Source: Cronobacter sakazakii (GTDB lineage: Bacteria; Pseudomonadota; Gammaproteobacteria; Enterobacterales; Enterobacteriaceae). Taken from it: a stretch of DNA of 64,000 nt. Below the pieces are notes generated by a model. It ran no database searches. It had not been told where the DNA came from and saw only the letters and a program-made list of their open reading frames with translations. Positions 49,432 to 57,650 of this stretch are shown here, piece by piece. Position 1 is the first letter of the stretch. Each line of letters starts with the position of its first letter. The translations under genes and the position numbers were made by a program. The stretch covers positions 3,534,001 through 3,598,000 of the forward strand of contig NZ_CP011047.1 of assembly GCF_000982825.1 (NCBI RefSeq), in the 5' to 3' direction.

Positions 49432-50178
49432 TCAGAACGTGTAAGTCACGCCGGTAGACAGCAGCGCAGACCAGGAACGGTCTACCATCGGGCTGTCTTT
49501 CGCTTCGTCGCTAAGATGGGTGTAACGGCCGCTGCCGTAAACGCTCCAGCTGTCAGATAGACGATAAGTGGCGGTCAGCTCGGCATACGGCGCCCAGCCA
49601 TCGTCAGCGTCATAGCGGTTAAGCCCGCTGTGGCGCGACTCTTTGCCGCTCACGCCATAGTAGTAGTCGTTCTGGTTTTCACTGCTCCACTCAACACCGA
49701 TGCCCGGCGTCAGGGTCAGACCGCCGTTGGTGTAGCGATAGAGCCACGCGAGATCCCACACGATACCGTTGCTGTTATCCAGCGTATCAGCGGCAAGCGA
49801 CGTGCGCAGGAAACCATACTGCGTGTTATGCACGTAAGAGAGGCCCGCCATCAGCGTTGCTTTGCGCTCATCCAGACGGCGCAGCGCGCGGCTGTCGCTG
49901 TCGCCTGGCTTAAAGTGCAGCGGCGAATAGTACGCCATAATGGAAAGCTTATCGGCGGTGTCATTCCACAGGTAGTATCCGGCACCCAGACCGCGCACCC
50001 AGAAATTATCGCCTTCATAGTTGATAACCGGCAGCGGGTAAACATCGCGGTCGTACTGTTTATAAGGATTGACTACCCATCCTGCACCCGCGCCAACTGA
50101 CAGTTTTCCTTCTGCATGCGCAAAGGTAGCGGCTGAAGCCATAACGGCACCCAGTGCCAGAAATTTGAATGTGCTCAC
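49432..50178 (-). CDS. mipA: MltA-interacting protein MipA, outer membrane
   Basis: An outer-membrane beta-barrel scaffold of the OmpV family that, in E. coli, links lytic transglycosylase MltA with PBP1B. 248 residues, same as E. coli; signal peptide cut after AHA (about 22). The family core NYEGDNFWVRGLGAGYYLW and DNSNGIVWDLAWLYRYTNGGLTLTPGIGVEW is intact, and the last residue is Phe, as expected for outer-membrane barrel assembly (YTF). Confidence 0.96.
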   Translation of the reverse strand: MSTFKFLALGAVMASAATFAHAEGKLSVGAGAGWVVNPYKQYDRDVYPLPVINYEGDNFWVRGLGAGYYLWNDTADKLSIMAYYSPLHFKPGDSDSRALRRLDERKATLMAGLSYVHNTQYGFLRTSLAADTLDNSNGIVWDLAWLYRYTNGGLTLTPGIGVEWSSENQNDYYYGVSGKESRHSGLNRYDADDGWAPYAELTATYRLSDSWSVYGSGRYTHLSDEAKDSPMVDRSWSALLSTGVTYTF

Positions 50179-50612
50179 AATCCATCAAGTCCTTTAGTCA
50201 AATGATCGGCTCGCGAAGTTTAACCGCCCCTGCGCTTCACCCCAAATTTTTTCGCACTTCTTTACATCATTGGATCGCGCAGCCTCGCATTTTCGCGTGA
50301 CAGGCGGCTTGCAATTTTATGACCTGACGGTGAATTCACGCCATAAATGTAAATCCGCCAGCAGAAACAACGGGATGAGTGCTTGATAAATCACTGAATC
50401 CCTCAAACGGCGGCATGCAAGATTTTCAAATGCCATCTACGCTTAAAATTAAGAAGGTGCATTACCCTGACCGCAGTAGCACAGTGCAACGCGCAAAAAA
50501 ATGCTTAAGTTGGCATTAGGGTTGCTGTACTCAGAATACGTCTTCCGGGAGCCTCCACTATTCATATGAACGGCTCTTAAACCTGTGCTAAAAAACGAAA
50601 GGACGGCATGCC
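50179..50612. other. mipA/yeaG control region
   Basis: A 434-bp gene-free interval between divergent genes. It contains the sigma-54 promoter of yeaG and, upstream of it, GTGCATTACC and GCACAGTGCAAC that could be NtrC half-sites. No ORF is convincing. Confidence 0.55.
50511..50526 (+). promoter_or_regulatory. Sigma-54 promoter of yeaGH
   Basis: TGGCATTAGGGTTGCT has GG and GC spaced by 10 bp and TTGC in the -12 element. It lies about 90 nt before yeaG. In E. coli yeaGH is under NtrC/sigma-54 and RpoS control. Confidence 0.78.
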
Positions 50613-52547
50613 ATGAATATATTCGATCACTATCGCCAGCGCTATGAAGCTGCCAAGGACGAAGAGTTCACACTGCAGGAATTTCTTACCGTTTGCCGGC
50701 AGGATCGCAGTGCATATGCAAATGCGGCGGAACGGCTATTGATGGCCATCGGTGAGCCAGTGATGGTGGATACTGCCCAGGAGCCACGGCTCTCCCGTCT
50801 CTTTTCGAACCGGGTGGTCGCCCGGTATCCGGCGTTTGAAGAGTTTTATGGCATGGAAGAGGCCATTGAGCAGATTGTGTCGTACCTGAAACACGCGGCG
50901 CAGGGTCTGGAAGAGAAAAAACAGATCCTCTATCTGCTGGGCCCGGTGGGCGGCGGTAAATCGTCGCTTGCCGAGCGTCTGAAATCGCTGATGCAGCGCG
51001 TACCCATTTATGTGCTGAGCGCCAACGGCGAGCGCAGCCCGGTCAACGATCACCCGCTGTGCCTCTTCAACCCGCAGGAAGACGCGCAAATTCTGGAAAA
51101 AGAGTACAACGTTCCGCGCCGCTATCTCGGTACCATCATGTCGCCGTGGGCCGCGAAGCGCCTGCATGAGTTTGGCGGTGACATCACCAAATTCCGCGTC
51201 GTCAAAGTCTGGCCGTCGATTCTTGAGCAAATCGCTATCGCGAAAACCGAGCCGGGCGATGAAAACAACCAGGATATCTCCGCGCTGGTGGGTAAAGTGG
51301 ATATCCGTAAGCTTGAGCATCACGCGCAAAACGATCCGGACGCCTACGGCTACTCCGGCGCGCTCTGTCGCGCTAACCAGGGCGTGATGGAATTCGTCGA
51401 GATGTTTAAAGCGCCGATTAAAGTGCTGCACCCGCTGCTGACGGCGACCCAGGAAGGCAACTACAACGGGACGGAAGGCATCTCCGCCCTGCCCTTTAAC
51501 GGCATCATTCTGGCGCACTCCAACGAATCGGAATGGGTCACTTTCAGAAATAACAAAAACAACGAGGCGTTCCTGGACCGTGTCTATATCGTCAAGGTGC
51601 CTTACTGCCTGCGTATTTCGGAAGAGATCAAAATCTACGAAAAACTGCTTAACCACAGCGAGCTGTCGCATGCCCCCTGCGCGCCCGGTACGCTCGAAAC
51701 GCTGGCCCGTTTCTCGATCCTTTCGCGTCTGAAAGAGCCGGAAAACTCCAGTATTTACTCAAAAATGCGTGTTTACGACGGCGAAAGCCTCAAAGACACC
51801 GACCCGAAAGCGAAGTCTTATCAGGAGTATCGCGACTACGCGGGCGTAGATGAAGGCATGAACGGGCTCTCCACCCGCTTCGCGTTCAAAATCCTCTCGC
51901 GCGTCTTTAACTTCGACCATACCGAAGTGGCGGCGAACCCGGTGCATCTCTTCTATGTGCTGGAGCAGCAGATTGAACGCGAACAGTTCCCGCAGGAGCA
52001 GGCCGAGCGCTATCTCGAATTCCTGAAAGGCTATCTGATCCCGAAATACGCTGAATTTATCGGTAAAGAGATCCAGACGGCGTATCTGGAGTCCTACTCC
52101 GAATATGGCCAGAACATCTTTGACCGCTACGTCACCTATGCGGATTTCTGGATCCAGGATCAGGAGTACCGCGACCCGGATACCGGTCAGCTGTTTGATC
52201 GCGAATCGCTCAACGCGGAACTGGAGAAAATCGAGAAACCGGCGGGCATCAGCAACCCGAAAGATTTCCGCAATGAAATCGTCAACTTCGTGCTGCGCGC
52301 CCGAGCCAACAATAATGGCCGCAATCCGAACTGGACCAGCTATGAGAAGCTGCGCACGGTTATCGAGAAGAAAATGTTCTCGAACACCGAGGAGCTGCTG
52401 CCGGTTATCTCCTTTAACGCCAAAACGTCTACTGATGAGCAGAAGAAACACGACGATTTTGTCGATCGCATGATGGAAAAAGGCTATACCCGTAAACAGG
52501 TGCGTCTGCTTTGCGAATGGTATCTGCGCGTGCGTAAATCGTCCTGA
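50613..52547 (+). CDS. yeaG: PrkA-family serine protein kinase YeaG
   Basis: A 644-residue AAA+ / PrkA protein with Ser/Thr kinase activity reported for E. coli, linked to nitrogen starvation and stationary-phase adaptation. Walker A is LLGPVGGGKSSLAERL (about residue 110) and the AAA core continues through ILAHSNESEW. The C-terminal part is the PrkA domain (ILSRVFNFDHTEVAANPVHLFYVLEQQ). AAAGGACGG lies before the ATG. yeaH follows after a 122-bp spacer containing a REP-like hairpin. Confidence 0.97.
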   Translation: MNIFDHYRQRYEAAKDEEFTLQEFLTVCRQDRSAYANAAERLLMAIGEPVMVDTAQEPRLSRLFSNRVVARYPAFEEFYGMEEAIEQIVSYLKHAAQGLEEKKQILYLLGPVGGGKSSLAERLKSLMQRVPIYVLSANGERSPVNDHPLCLFNPQEDAQILEKEYNVPRRYLGTIMSPWAAKRLHEFGGDITKFRVVKVWPSILEQIAIAKTEPGDENNQDISALVGKVDIRKLEHHAQNDPDAYGYSGALCRANQGVMEFVEMFKAPIKVLHPLLTATQEGNYNGTEGISALPFNGIILAHSNESEWVTFRNNKNNEAFLDRVYIVKVPYCLRISEEIKIYEKLLNHSELSHAPCAPGTLETLARFSILSRLKEPENSSIYSKMRVYDGESLKDTDPKAKSYQEYRDYAGVDEGMNGLSTRFAFKILSRVFNFDHTEVAANPVHLFYVLEQQIEREQFPQEQAERYLEFLKGYLIPKYAEFIGKEIQTAYLESYSEYGQNIFDRYVTYADFWIQDQEYRDPDTGQLFDRESLNAELEKIEKPAGISNPKDFRNEIVNFVLRARANNNGRNPNWTSYEKLRTVIEKKMFSNTEELLPVISFNAKTSTDEQKKHDDFVDRMMEKGYTRKQVRLLCEWYLRVRKSS

Positions 52548-52553
52548 TAAATC

Positions 52554-52580
52554 GCCCGGCGGTGCTCGCGCCGCCCGGGC
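52554..52580. repeat. REP-like hairpin between yeaG and yeaH
   Basis: GCCCGGCGG ... CCGCCCGGGC with the 3' extension CTAC, as found in enteric REP/BIME sequences. No T run follows. It sits inside the yeaGH operon and may set relative mRNA stability. Confidence 0.6.
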
Positions 52581-52669
52581 CTACAACGAAGCGAACCGTA
52601 CGCCGGAGCGCACCGCGCATCCGGCGATACGAGTTCGGCATAAAGTTGGCAATGCAGTACGGGGGGCAT

Positions 52670-53953
52670 ATGACCTGGTTCATAGACCGACGTCTCAACG
52701 GCAAAAACAAGAGCACGGTAAACCGCCAGCGCTTCTTGCGTCGTTATAAAGCACAGATTAAGCAGTCGCTCTCCGAGGCGATTAACAAGCGTTCGGTGAC
52801 CGATGTCCAGAGTGGTGAATCCGTCTCCATTCCGAATGACGATATCAGCGAACCGATGTTCCATCAGGGGCGCGGCGGCCTGCGCCATCGCGTGCATCCG
52901 GGTAACGATCATTTTGTTCAGAACGACCGCATTGAGCGCCCACAGGGCGGCGGAGGTGGCGGTGGTAGCGGCCAGGGTCAGGCGAGCGCCGACGGCGAGG
53001 GCCAGGATGAGTTCGTTTTCCAGATCTCCAAAGATGAATATCTCGATCTCTTGTTTGAAGATCTCGCCCTGCCGAATCTGAAAAAGAATCAGCACCGCCA
53101 GTTAAACGAGTATAAAACGCATCGCTCCGGCTACACCTCTAACGGCGTGCCGGCCAATATCAGCGTGGTGCGCTCGCTGCAAAATTCCCTGGCGCGCCGT
53201 ACGGCGATGACCGCGGGCAAGCGCCGGGCGCTACGCGAGCTGGAAGCGAATCTCGAAGAAGCCCTGAGAAGCGAACCGGCACAACTGCTCGAAGAGGAGC
53301 GGTTACGTAAGGAGATTGCCGAACTGCGCGCCAAAATCGAACGCGTGCCGTTTATTGATACTTTCGACCTGCGCTACAAGAACTTCGAAAAGCGCCCGGA
53401 GCCTTCAAGCCAGGCGGTCATGTTCTGCCTGATGGATGTCTCCGGCTCGATGGATCAGGCGACAAAAGATATGGCCAAACGCTTTTATATTCTGCTCTAT
53501 CTGTTCCTGAGCCGAACCTATAAAAACGTCGATGTGGTCTATATCCGCCACCATACGCAGGCGAAAGAAGTGGATGAACATGAGTTTTTCTACTCGCAAG
53601 AGACAGGCGGGACCATTGTTTCCAGCGCGCTTAAGCTGATGGATGAGGTGGTGAAAGCGCGCTACGATCCGGCGCAGTGGAATATTTACGCCGCGCAAGC
53701 CTCTGATGGCGATAACTGGGCCGATGACTCGCCGCTCTGTCATGAAATTCTGGCTAAGAAAATCCTGCCAGTGGTGCGATATTACAGTTATATCGAAATC
53801 ACCCGCCGCGCGCACCAGACGCTGTGGCGTGAATATGAAGATTTACAGGCGAAATATGAGAATTTCGCTATGCAGCATATCCGCGATCAGGATGATATCT
53901 ACCCGGTATTTCGCGAGCTCTTTCATAAGCAGGCCAGTGAAAACTGGAATTAA
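52670..53953 (+). CDS. yeaH: YeaH, DUF444 protein with VWA-like domain
   Basis: A 427-residue DUF444 protein, probable partner or substrate of the YeaG kinase. Start MTWFIDRRLNGKNKS at 52670, although the frame is open 36 codons further; the conserved N-terminus decides. A glycine-rich low-complexity linker (GGGGGGSGQGQ, about 88-100) precedes a helical section and a C-terminal von Willebrand A-like domain with the metal-site motif MDVSGSMDQ. Function unknown. Confidence 0.96.
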   Translation: MTWFIDRRLNGKNKSTVNRQRFLRRYKAQIKQSLSEAINKRSVTDVQSGESVSIPNDDISEPMFHQGRGGLRHRVHPGNDHFVQNDRIERPQGGGGGGGSGQGQASADGEGQDEFVFQISKDEYLDLLFEDLALPNLKKNQHRQLNEYKTHRSGYTSNGVPANISVVRSLQNSLARRTAMTAGKRRALRELEANLEEALRSEPAQLLEEERLRKEIAELRAKIERVPFIDTFDLRYKNFEKRPEPSSQAVMFCLMDVSGSMDQATKDMAKRFYILLYLFLSRTYKNVDVVYIRHHTQAKEVDEHEFFYSQETGGTIVSSALKLMDEVVKARYDPAQWNIYAAQASDGDNWADDSPLCHEILAKKILPVVRYYSYIEITRRAHQTLWREYEDLQAKYENFAMQHIRDQDDIYPVFRELFHKQASENWN

Positions 53954-53956
53954 TCC

Positions 53957-53990
53957 ACAGGGTCGACGTTCGTCGGCCCTGCGTTTTTCT
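53957..53990 (+). terminator. Terminator of yeaH
   Basis: CAGGGTCGACG-TTCG-TCGGCCCTG (bulged) followed by CGTTTTTCTT. Confidence 0.8.
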
Positions 53991-54196
53991 TATTAAATAA
54001 CCCGCAATTAAAGTGCCGCTAAACTTTTATGTCAGCGTCACTTAATCAAGTGAAACTATTGAGCCATAATATGTAGTAAAGCTGAGGCTGCTTATTAATA
54101 ACCCTACAGATTTTACTTACAGCCGGTTCGCTATCAGTTATAGTGAGCGGCATTATAAAATAACGACGCGGCGCCGTCGCAGGACCACCGTGAATC

Positions 54197-55759
54197 ATGT
54201 TTAACAGGGTCTCATTGGGCTTGAATAAAACGTCCGGGATGGTGGGGATAATCATCGCCAGCCTGTTGTCCGTCCTGGCCGTTGCGCAAATAATATACTG
54301 GCGAACAGAAGCAAACCGAATAGAAAACTATACTCAGGCAGTGCTTGAACGCAGCGTCACGCTATTACAGCAGGCAAACTCACTTGCCGCGCGCGAGATG
54401 AAAATGGCGCATTATCCCCCCTGCAGCGAGGCCGATCTTAATTCATTGCGCACGATGTTGTGGGAATACCAGATGATCAAAGATGTGGGCCGCACCGGCG
54501 CGCGTGGGATTATCTGTTCCGCGCTCTGGGGACATCTTCCTGTTCCACAGCCGCTCACCGCAACGCAAAATATCGTCAGTCGTGACGGTGCCCGCTGGTT
54601 ATTAAATTTGCCCCTGACAGACACCATTAACGTCAGCGCCTGGTGGCGCAACGATCTGCTGGTAATATTTTCTCCTTTCGTGTTTACCCGCTTTGAAAAT
54701 GACGCAAAAACGACGCACTACAGCGCGATGATTACCAACTCACAGCGCGACCGCCGCTGGTTTACGCTCGGCCCCACCCAGGCCTTATTATCGGCAACTG
54801 ATACTTCCTCACATTATGCCTGGTATTTCATCACCAAAGAACGCTGCAATGCGCAATACGATATTTGTGTCATTGCCGGTACGCACCCTTATGGCCTGCT
54901 CCAGGCGCGCTGGTATACCCTCGTATTGCTCATCGCGCTCGGCCTGGCGCTCGGATTATTACTCTGCACATGCCTGGCGCTTTATCGCAAAAAACAGACG
55001 TCACTTACGGTGCGCCTGGAAAACGCGTTAAAAAACGGCGACCTGCGTGTGGCTTATCAGCACATCTACGAAATTGAAACCGGCCGGATGAAAGGCATGG
55101 AGGCGCTGCTGCGCTGGCATGACAGTAATGGCGATGCCGTGTCGCCGGATGTGTTTATCCCGCTTGCGGAAAAAGAAGGGATGATGAGCAAAGTCACCGA
55201 ATTTGTGACGACGCAAGCCATCGCAGAAACGGTGGAATTGCTGGAACCTTATGATCTGACGCTCAGCATCAATATTAGCCTCAACGATCTCTTCTCCCGT
55301 CATTATCTTAATTTTCTCACCCAACTGACGCATAACACCGGCCTTGCGTCGAATCGCATTATGCTGGAAATAACGGAGCGGGAAAACGCAACGCTTGCAC
55401 ATATGGAAGCGGCCATTTCGTTATTTAAACAACACGGATTTTTAATCGCGCTGGATGATTTCGGCACCGGCTATTCGACCATTTCATGGCTTTCACGCCT
55501 GCCGATTGATGAAGTCAAGGTCGATAAAAGCATTACCGATGCGATAGGCACGCCAACGCTTAATAAAACGCTGCTGGTCAATTTAATTGAAATGCTGAAA
55601 GCGATGCCGCAGCAGGTGGTATTTGAAGGGCTTGAACAGCGACTGCAGGTGGATTATTTGCAGGATAATTTCCCAGGCTGCTACGGCCAAGGCTGGTGGT
55701 TCTCGCGCCCCATCGACAACCAGGCGTTGCGCTTATTACTGACGATGCAGGCAAAATAA
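54197..55759 (+). CDS. CSS-motif EAL domain cyclic-di-GMP phosphodiesterase
   Basis: A 520-residue inner-membrane protein. Segment 1 (about 15-35) and segment 2 (about 240-263) bound a periplasmic CSS-type sensor with cysteines at about 76 (PPCSEAD) and 107 (IICSALW), expected to form a redox-sensitive disulfide that DsbA/DsbB controls in relatives. The cytoplasmic EAL domain retains the signature MEALLRW (E302), Asn in SINIS, E391 (EITE), D420-D421 (DDFGTG), K441 and E477 (FEGLE), so active c-di-GMP hydrolysis is expected. In E. coli this place next to yeaGH holds GGDEF cyclases. Which E. coli Pde paralogue it matches is not certain. Confidence 0.92.
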   Translation: MFNRVSLGLNKTSGMVGIIIASLLSVLAVAQIIYWRTEANRIENYTQAVLERSVTLLQQANSLAAREMKMAHYPPCSEADLNSLRTMLWEYQMIKDVGRTGARGIICSALWGHLPVPQPLTATQNIVSRDGARWLLNLPLTDTINVSAWWRNDLLVIFSPFVFTRFENDAKTTHYSAMITNSQRDRRWFTLGPTQALLSATDTSSHYAWYFITKERCNAQYDICVIAGTHPYGLLQARWYTLVLLIALGLALGLLLCTCLALYRKKQTSLTVRLENALKNGDLRVAYQHIYEIETGRMKGMEALLRWHDSNGDAVSPDVFIPLAEKEGMMSKVTEFVTTQAIAETVELLEPYDLTLSINISLNDLFSRHYLNFLTQLTHNTGLASNRIMLEITERENATLAHMEAAISLFKQHGFLIALDDFGTGYSTISWLSRLPIDEVKVDKSITDAIGTPTLNKTLLVNLIEMLKAMPQQVVFEGLEQRLQVDYLQDNFPGCYGQGWWFSRPIDNQALRLLLTMQAK

Positions 55760-55781
55760 AACAGCAGCCCTGAGGCTGCTG
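55752..55781 (-). terminator. Terminator of the KGG-repeat gene
   Basis: Minus-strand CAGCAGCC-TCA-GGGCTGCTG followed by TTTTATTTTG, downstream of the KGG gene; also lies just after the EAL gene stop, where it lacks a T run on the plus strand. Confidence 0.75.
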
Positions 55782-55809
55782 TGATAACAGATAAAATCAA
55801 CAAGCCAGA

Positions 55810-55983
55810 TTATTTACGACCACCGCTGTGGCTGTTCTGGCCGCCTTTTTTGCCTGCTTCAGACGCGCGTTCCGGGTCATTTTTAAAATTCCCGCCGCTC
55901 TGCTGTCCGCCTTTTTTACCTGCTTCTGATGCTTTTTCACGATTTTCGGCGAAATTGCCGGAACCACCACGATGTTCTGCCAT
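55810..55983 (-). CDS. KGG-repeat stress-induced protein (YciG/YmdF-like)
   Basis: A 57-residue hydrophilic protein with two copies of a glycine-rich repeat: NFAENREKASEAGKKGGQQ and NFKNDPERASEAGKKGGQN. The EAGKKGG core is the 'stress-induced bacterial acidophilic repeat' (Con-10/KGG). Close relatives YciG and YmdF of E. coli are RpoS-dependent and tied to stationary phase, acid stress and motility. The start at 55983 has GGAGGTTGTT before it; a longer frame upstream is not supported. I cannot tell YciG from YmdF. It is unlinked to yciE/yciF here. Confidence 0.93.
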   Translation of the reverse strand: MAEHRGGSGNFAENREKASEAGKKGGQQSGGNFKNDPERASEAGKKGGQNSHSGGRK

Positions 55984-56419
55984 AACAACCTCCGGGATTG
56001 GTTTAGTGTTACCAGAAAACGTCAATACTGAAAAAGAGATCATCTGCCGAAAGTATCCTTACACTTGCCAGCAAGAGCGCGCTTCCGTGCATTTTTTCGC
56101 AAACGTCGCTTCGTTCCGATATTTCCGACAAAGCCCCGATTGCGAATCGTCTCGCCCTGTTTCGGCGCTGCGCTTATTACGACGCATCACTACGCAGATA
56201 ATATTCTCTGAATAATGACTGCCGTCGTTTTCATAAGACACTCTTATAACTGTAATACAGCTTCGTAAAGTAAGCCAAACGACAACCTTTATTTTCCGTG
56301 CAGAATCATCGTAGCTTGTTTATTTTATTTTCTTTTATTTTTTGAAATTGTGCAGGCGTTGCAAAATAAGCGAACCGCCAGTAAGGTGGAAAACCTTATC
56401 CAGTTAACGAGGCGACAAA
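55984..56419. other. Intergenic region between KGG gene and yeaK
   Basis: A 436-bp stretch of mixed composition, AT-rich to the right (poly-T/A around 56310-56350). It should hold the promoters of both flanking genes. Short frames within it have no ribosome site or recognisable product. Confidence 0.5.
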
Positions 56420-56944
56420 ATGAAAGGGATGGATATTCACCAACAACTCGTGGATTTACTGACGCACGGCCAGGCGCGGTTTCGGGTGATGGAGCATGAG
56501 GCGATGGGCAAATGCGAAGCGGTATCGGAAATTCGCGGTACTCATTTAAGTCAGGGCGCGAAAGCGCTGGTATGCAAAATTAAAGGCAACGGGATAAAAC
56601 AGGTTGTGCTCGCCGTACTCGGTGCCGATCTCCAGGCGGATCTTGCCCTGCTCGCGCAGCACCTGGGCGGTACGAAGGCGTCGCTGGCAAGCCAGGCGGA
56701 AGTGGATGCACTCACCCGCTGCGTTTTTGGCGCGATCCCCCCGTTCAGTTTTCACCCGGAGCTTAAACTGGTGGCCGATCCGCTGTTATTTGAGCGCCAC
56801 GACGAAATCGCCTTTAATGCCGGCCTGCTTGAGAAATCGATTATCATGGACACCGCCGACTATCTGCGGCTCGCCAAACCCGCACTGGTGGCCTTTCATC
56901 GCGCGCCGTCTACCAGCGCCGCTCCAGATAGCGCACCGCAATAA
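56420..56944 (+). CDS. yeaK: YbaK/EbsC-family mischarged-tRNA deacylase YeaK
   Basis: A 174-residue protein of the YbaK/ProX editing-domain superfamily that hydrolyses misacylated tRNAs in trans; E. coli YeaK is reported to act on Ser/other mischarged species. Conserved stretches: KCEAVSEIRGT, QGAKALVCKIKGNG (catalytic Lys region) and FGAIPPFSFHPELKLVADPLLFER. Longer than E. coli by a short Ser/Pro-rich tail (PSTSAAPDSAPQ) that overlaps the antisense end of yoaI. Confidence 0.94.
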   Translation: MKGMDIHQQLVDLLTHGQARFRVMEHEAMGKCEAVSEIRGTHLSQGAKALVCKIKGNGIKQVVLAVLGADLQADLALLAQHLGGTKASLASQAEVDALTRCVFGAIPPFSFHPELKLVADPLLFERHDEIAFNAGLLEKSIIMDTADYLRLAKPALVAFHRAPSTSAAPDSAPQ

Positions 56945-57014
56945 TCAGCGTGGCGGCAGTCACGAAAAAAAACGTGGTTATCCAGAGCGCGTCGGGCGAG
57001 AGTAGATCGTTCAT
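56910..57014 (-). CDS. yoaI: YoaI-like 34-residue membrane protein
   Basis: A 34-codon ORF from ATG 57014, with the ribosome site GGAG 8 nt upstream. It encodes MNDLLSPDALW, a hydrophobic segment (about 11-28, TTFFFVTAATLIIAV) and a basic tail YLERRW. Size, position between yeaK and yeaL and the MND...E-R pattern match E. coli YoaI, a 34-residue inner-membrane protein. Its 3' end overlaps the yeaK stop by 35 bp on the opposite strand. Function unknown. Confidence 0.75.
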   Translation of the reverse strand: MNDLLSPDALWITTFFFVTAATLIIAVRYLERRW

Positions 57015-57131
57015 CGTTTCTCCGGGAATCTCGCGTTAACATCGGGGGATGCTGCTCTCAGTGATAGCCCCTTTTGATGACAAAACAATGACGACGGGCG
57101 GCGCGTTTTCTTTTCTGGCAAGGAGCTAAGA

Positions 57132-57578
57132 ATGTTTGATATCACGCTGCTTATCCTGCTGGCGCTTGCCGGTCTTGGATTTGTCAGCCACAACATGGCC
57201 GTAACGGTCTCCGTGCTGGTGCTGATTGTTATCCGCATGACGCCGCTCAGCGCCTGGTTTCCATGGGTGGAAAAACAGGGTGTCACCGTCGGGATTATTA
57301 TTCTGACTATCAGCGTGATGGCGCCCATCGCCAGCGGCACTCTGCCCACCTCCGCGTTGTTTCACGCCTTTCTGAACTGGAAATCGCTGGTAGCTATCGC
57401 CGTGGGCGTTTTCGTCTCGTGGCTTGGCGGTAAGGGCGTTGCCCTCATGGGCAGCCAGCCGTCGATTGTCGCCGGGCTGCTGGTCGGCACCGTTCTTGGC
57501 GTGGCGCTTTTTCGCGGCGTGCCGGTTGGGCCGCTTATCGCCGCAGGGCTGGTTTCCTTGCTGATTGGCCGCCAGTAG
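57132..57578 (+). CDS. yeaL: DUF441 inner-membrane protein YeaL
   Basis: A 148-residue protein of the UPF0756/DUF441 family, four membrane segments (about 3-35, 50-66, 82-100, 115-146) with glycine-rich helices. No motif gives a function. Same length as E. coli. AAGGAGC precedes the ATG. The next gene, nimT, begins 72 bp later; the regulator gene nimR that lies between them in E. coli is missing. Confidence 0.93.
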   Translation: MFDITLLILLALAGLGFVSHNMAVTVSVLVLIVIRMTPLSAWFPWVEKQGVTVGIIILTISVMAPIASGTLPTSALFHAFLNWKSLVAIAVGVFVSWLGGKGVALMGSQPSIVAGLLVGTVLGVALFRGVPVGPLIAAGLVSLLIGRQ

Positions 57579-57650
57579 AATTGCATCCACCACTCTTTTA
57601 CCTGCTGTACTCACGCAGCGCCATGGCGGTTGCGTGTAGATGAGGAACGA

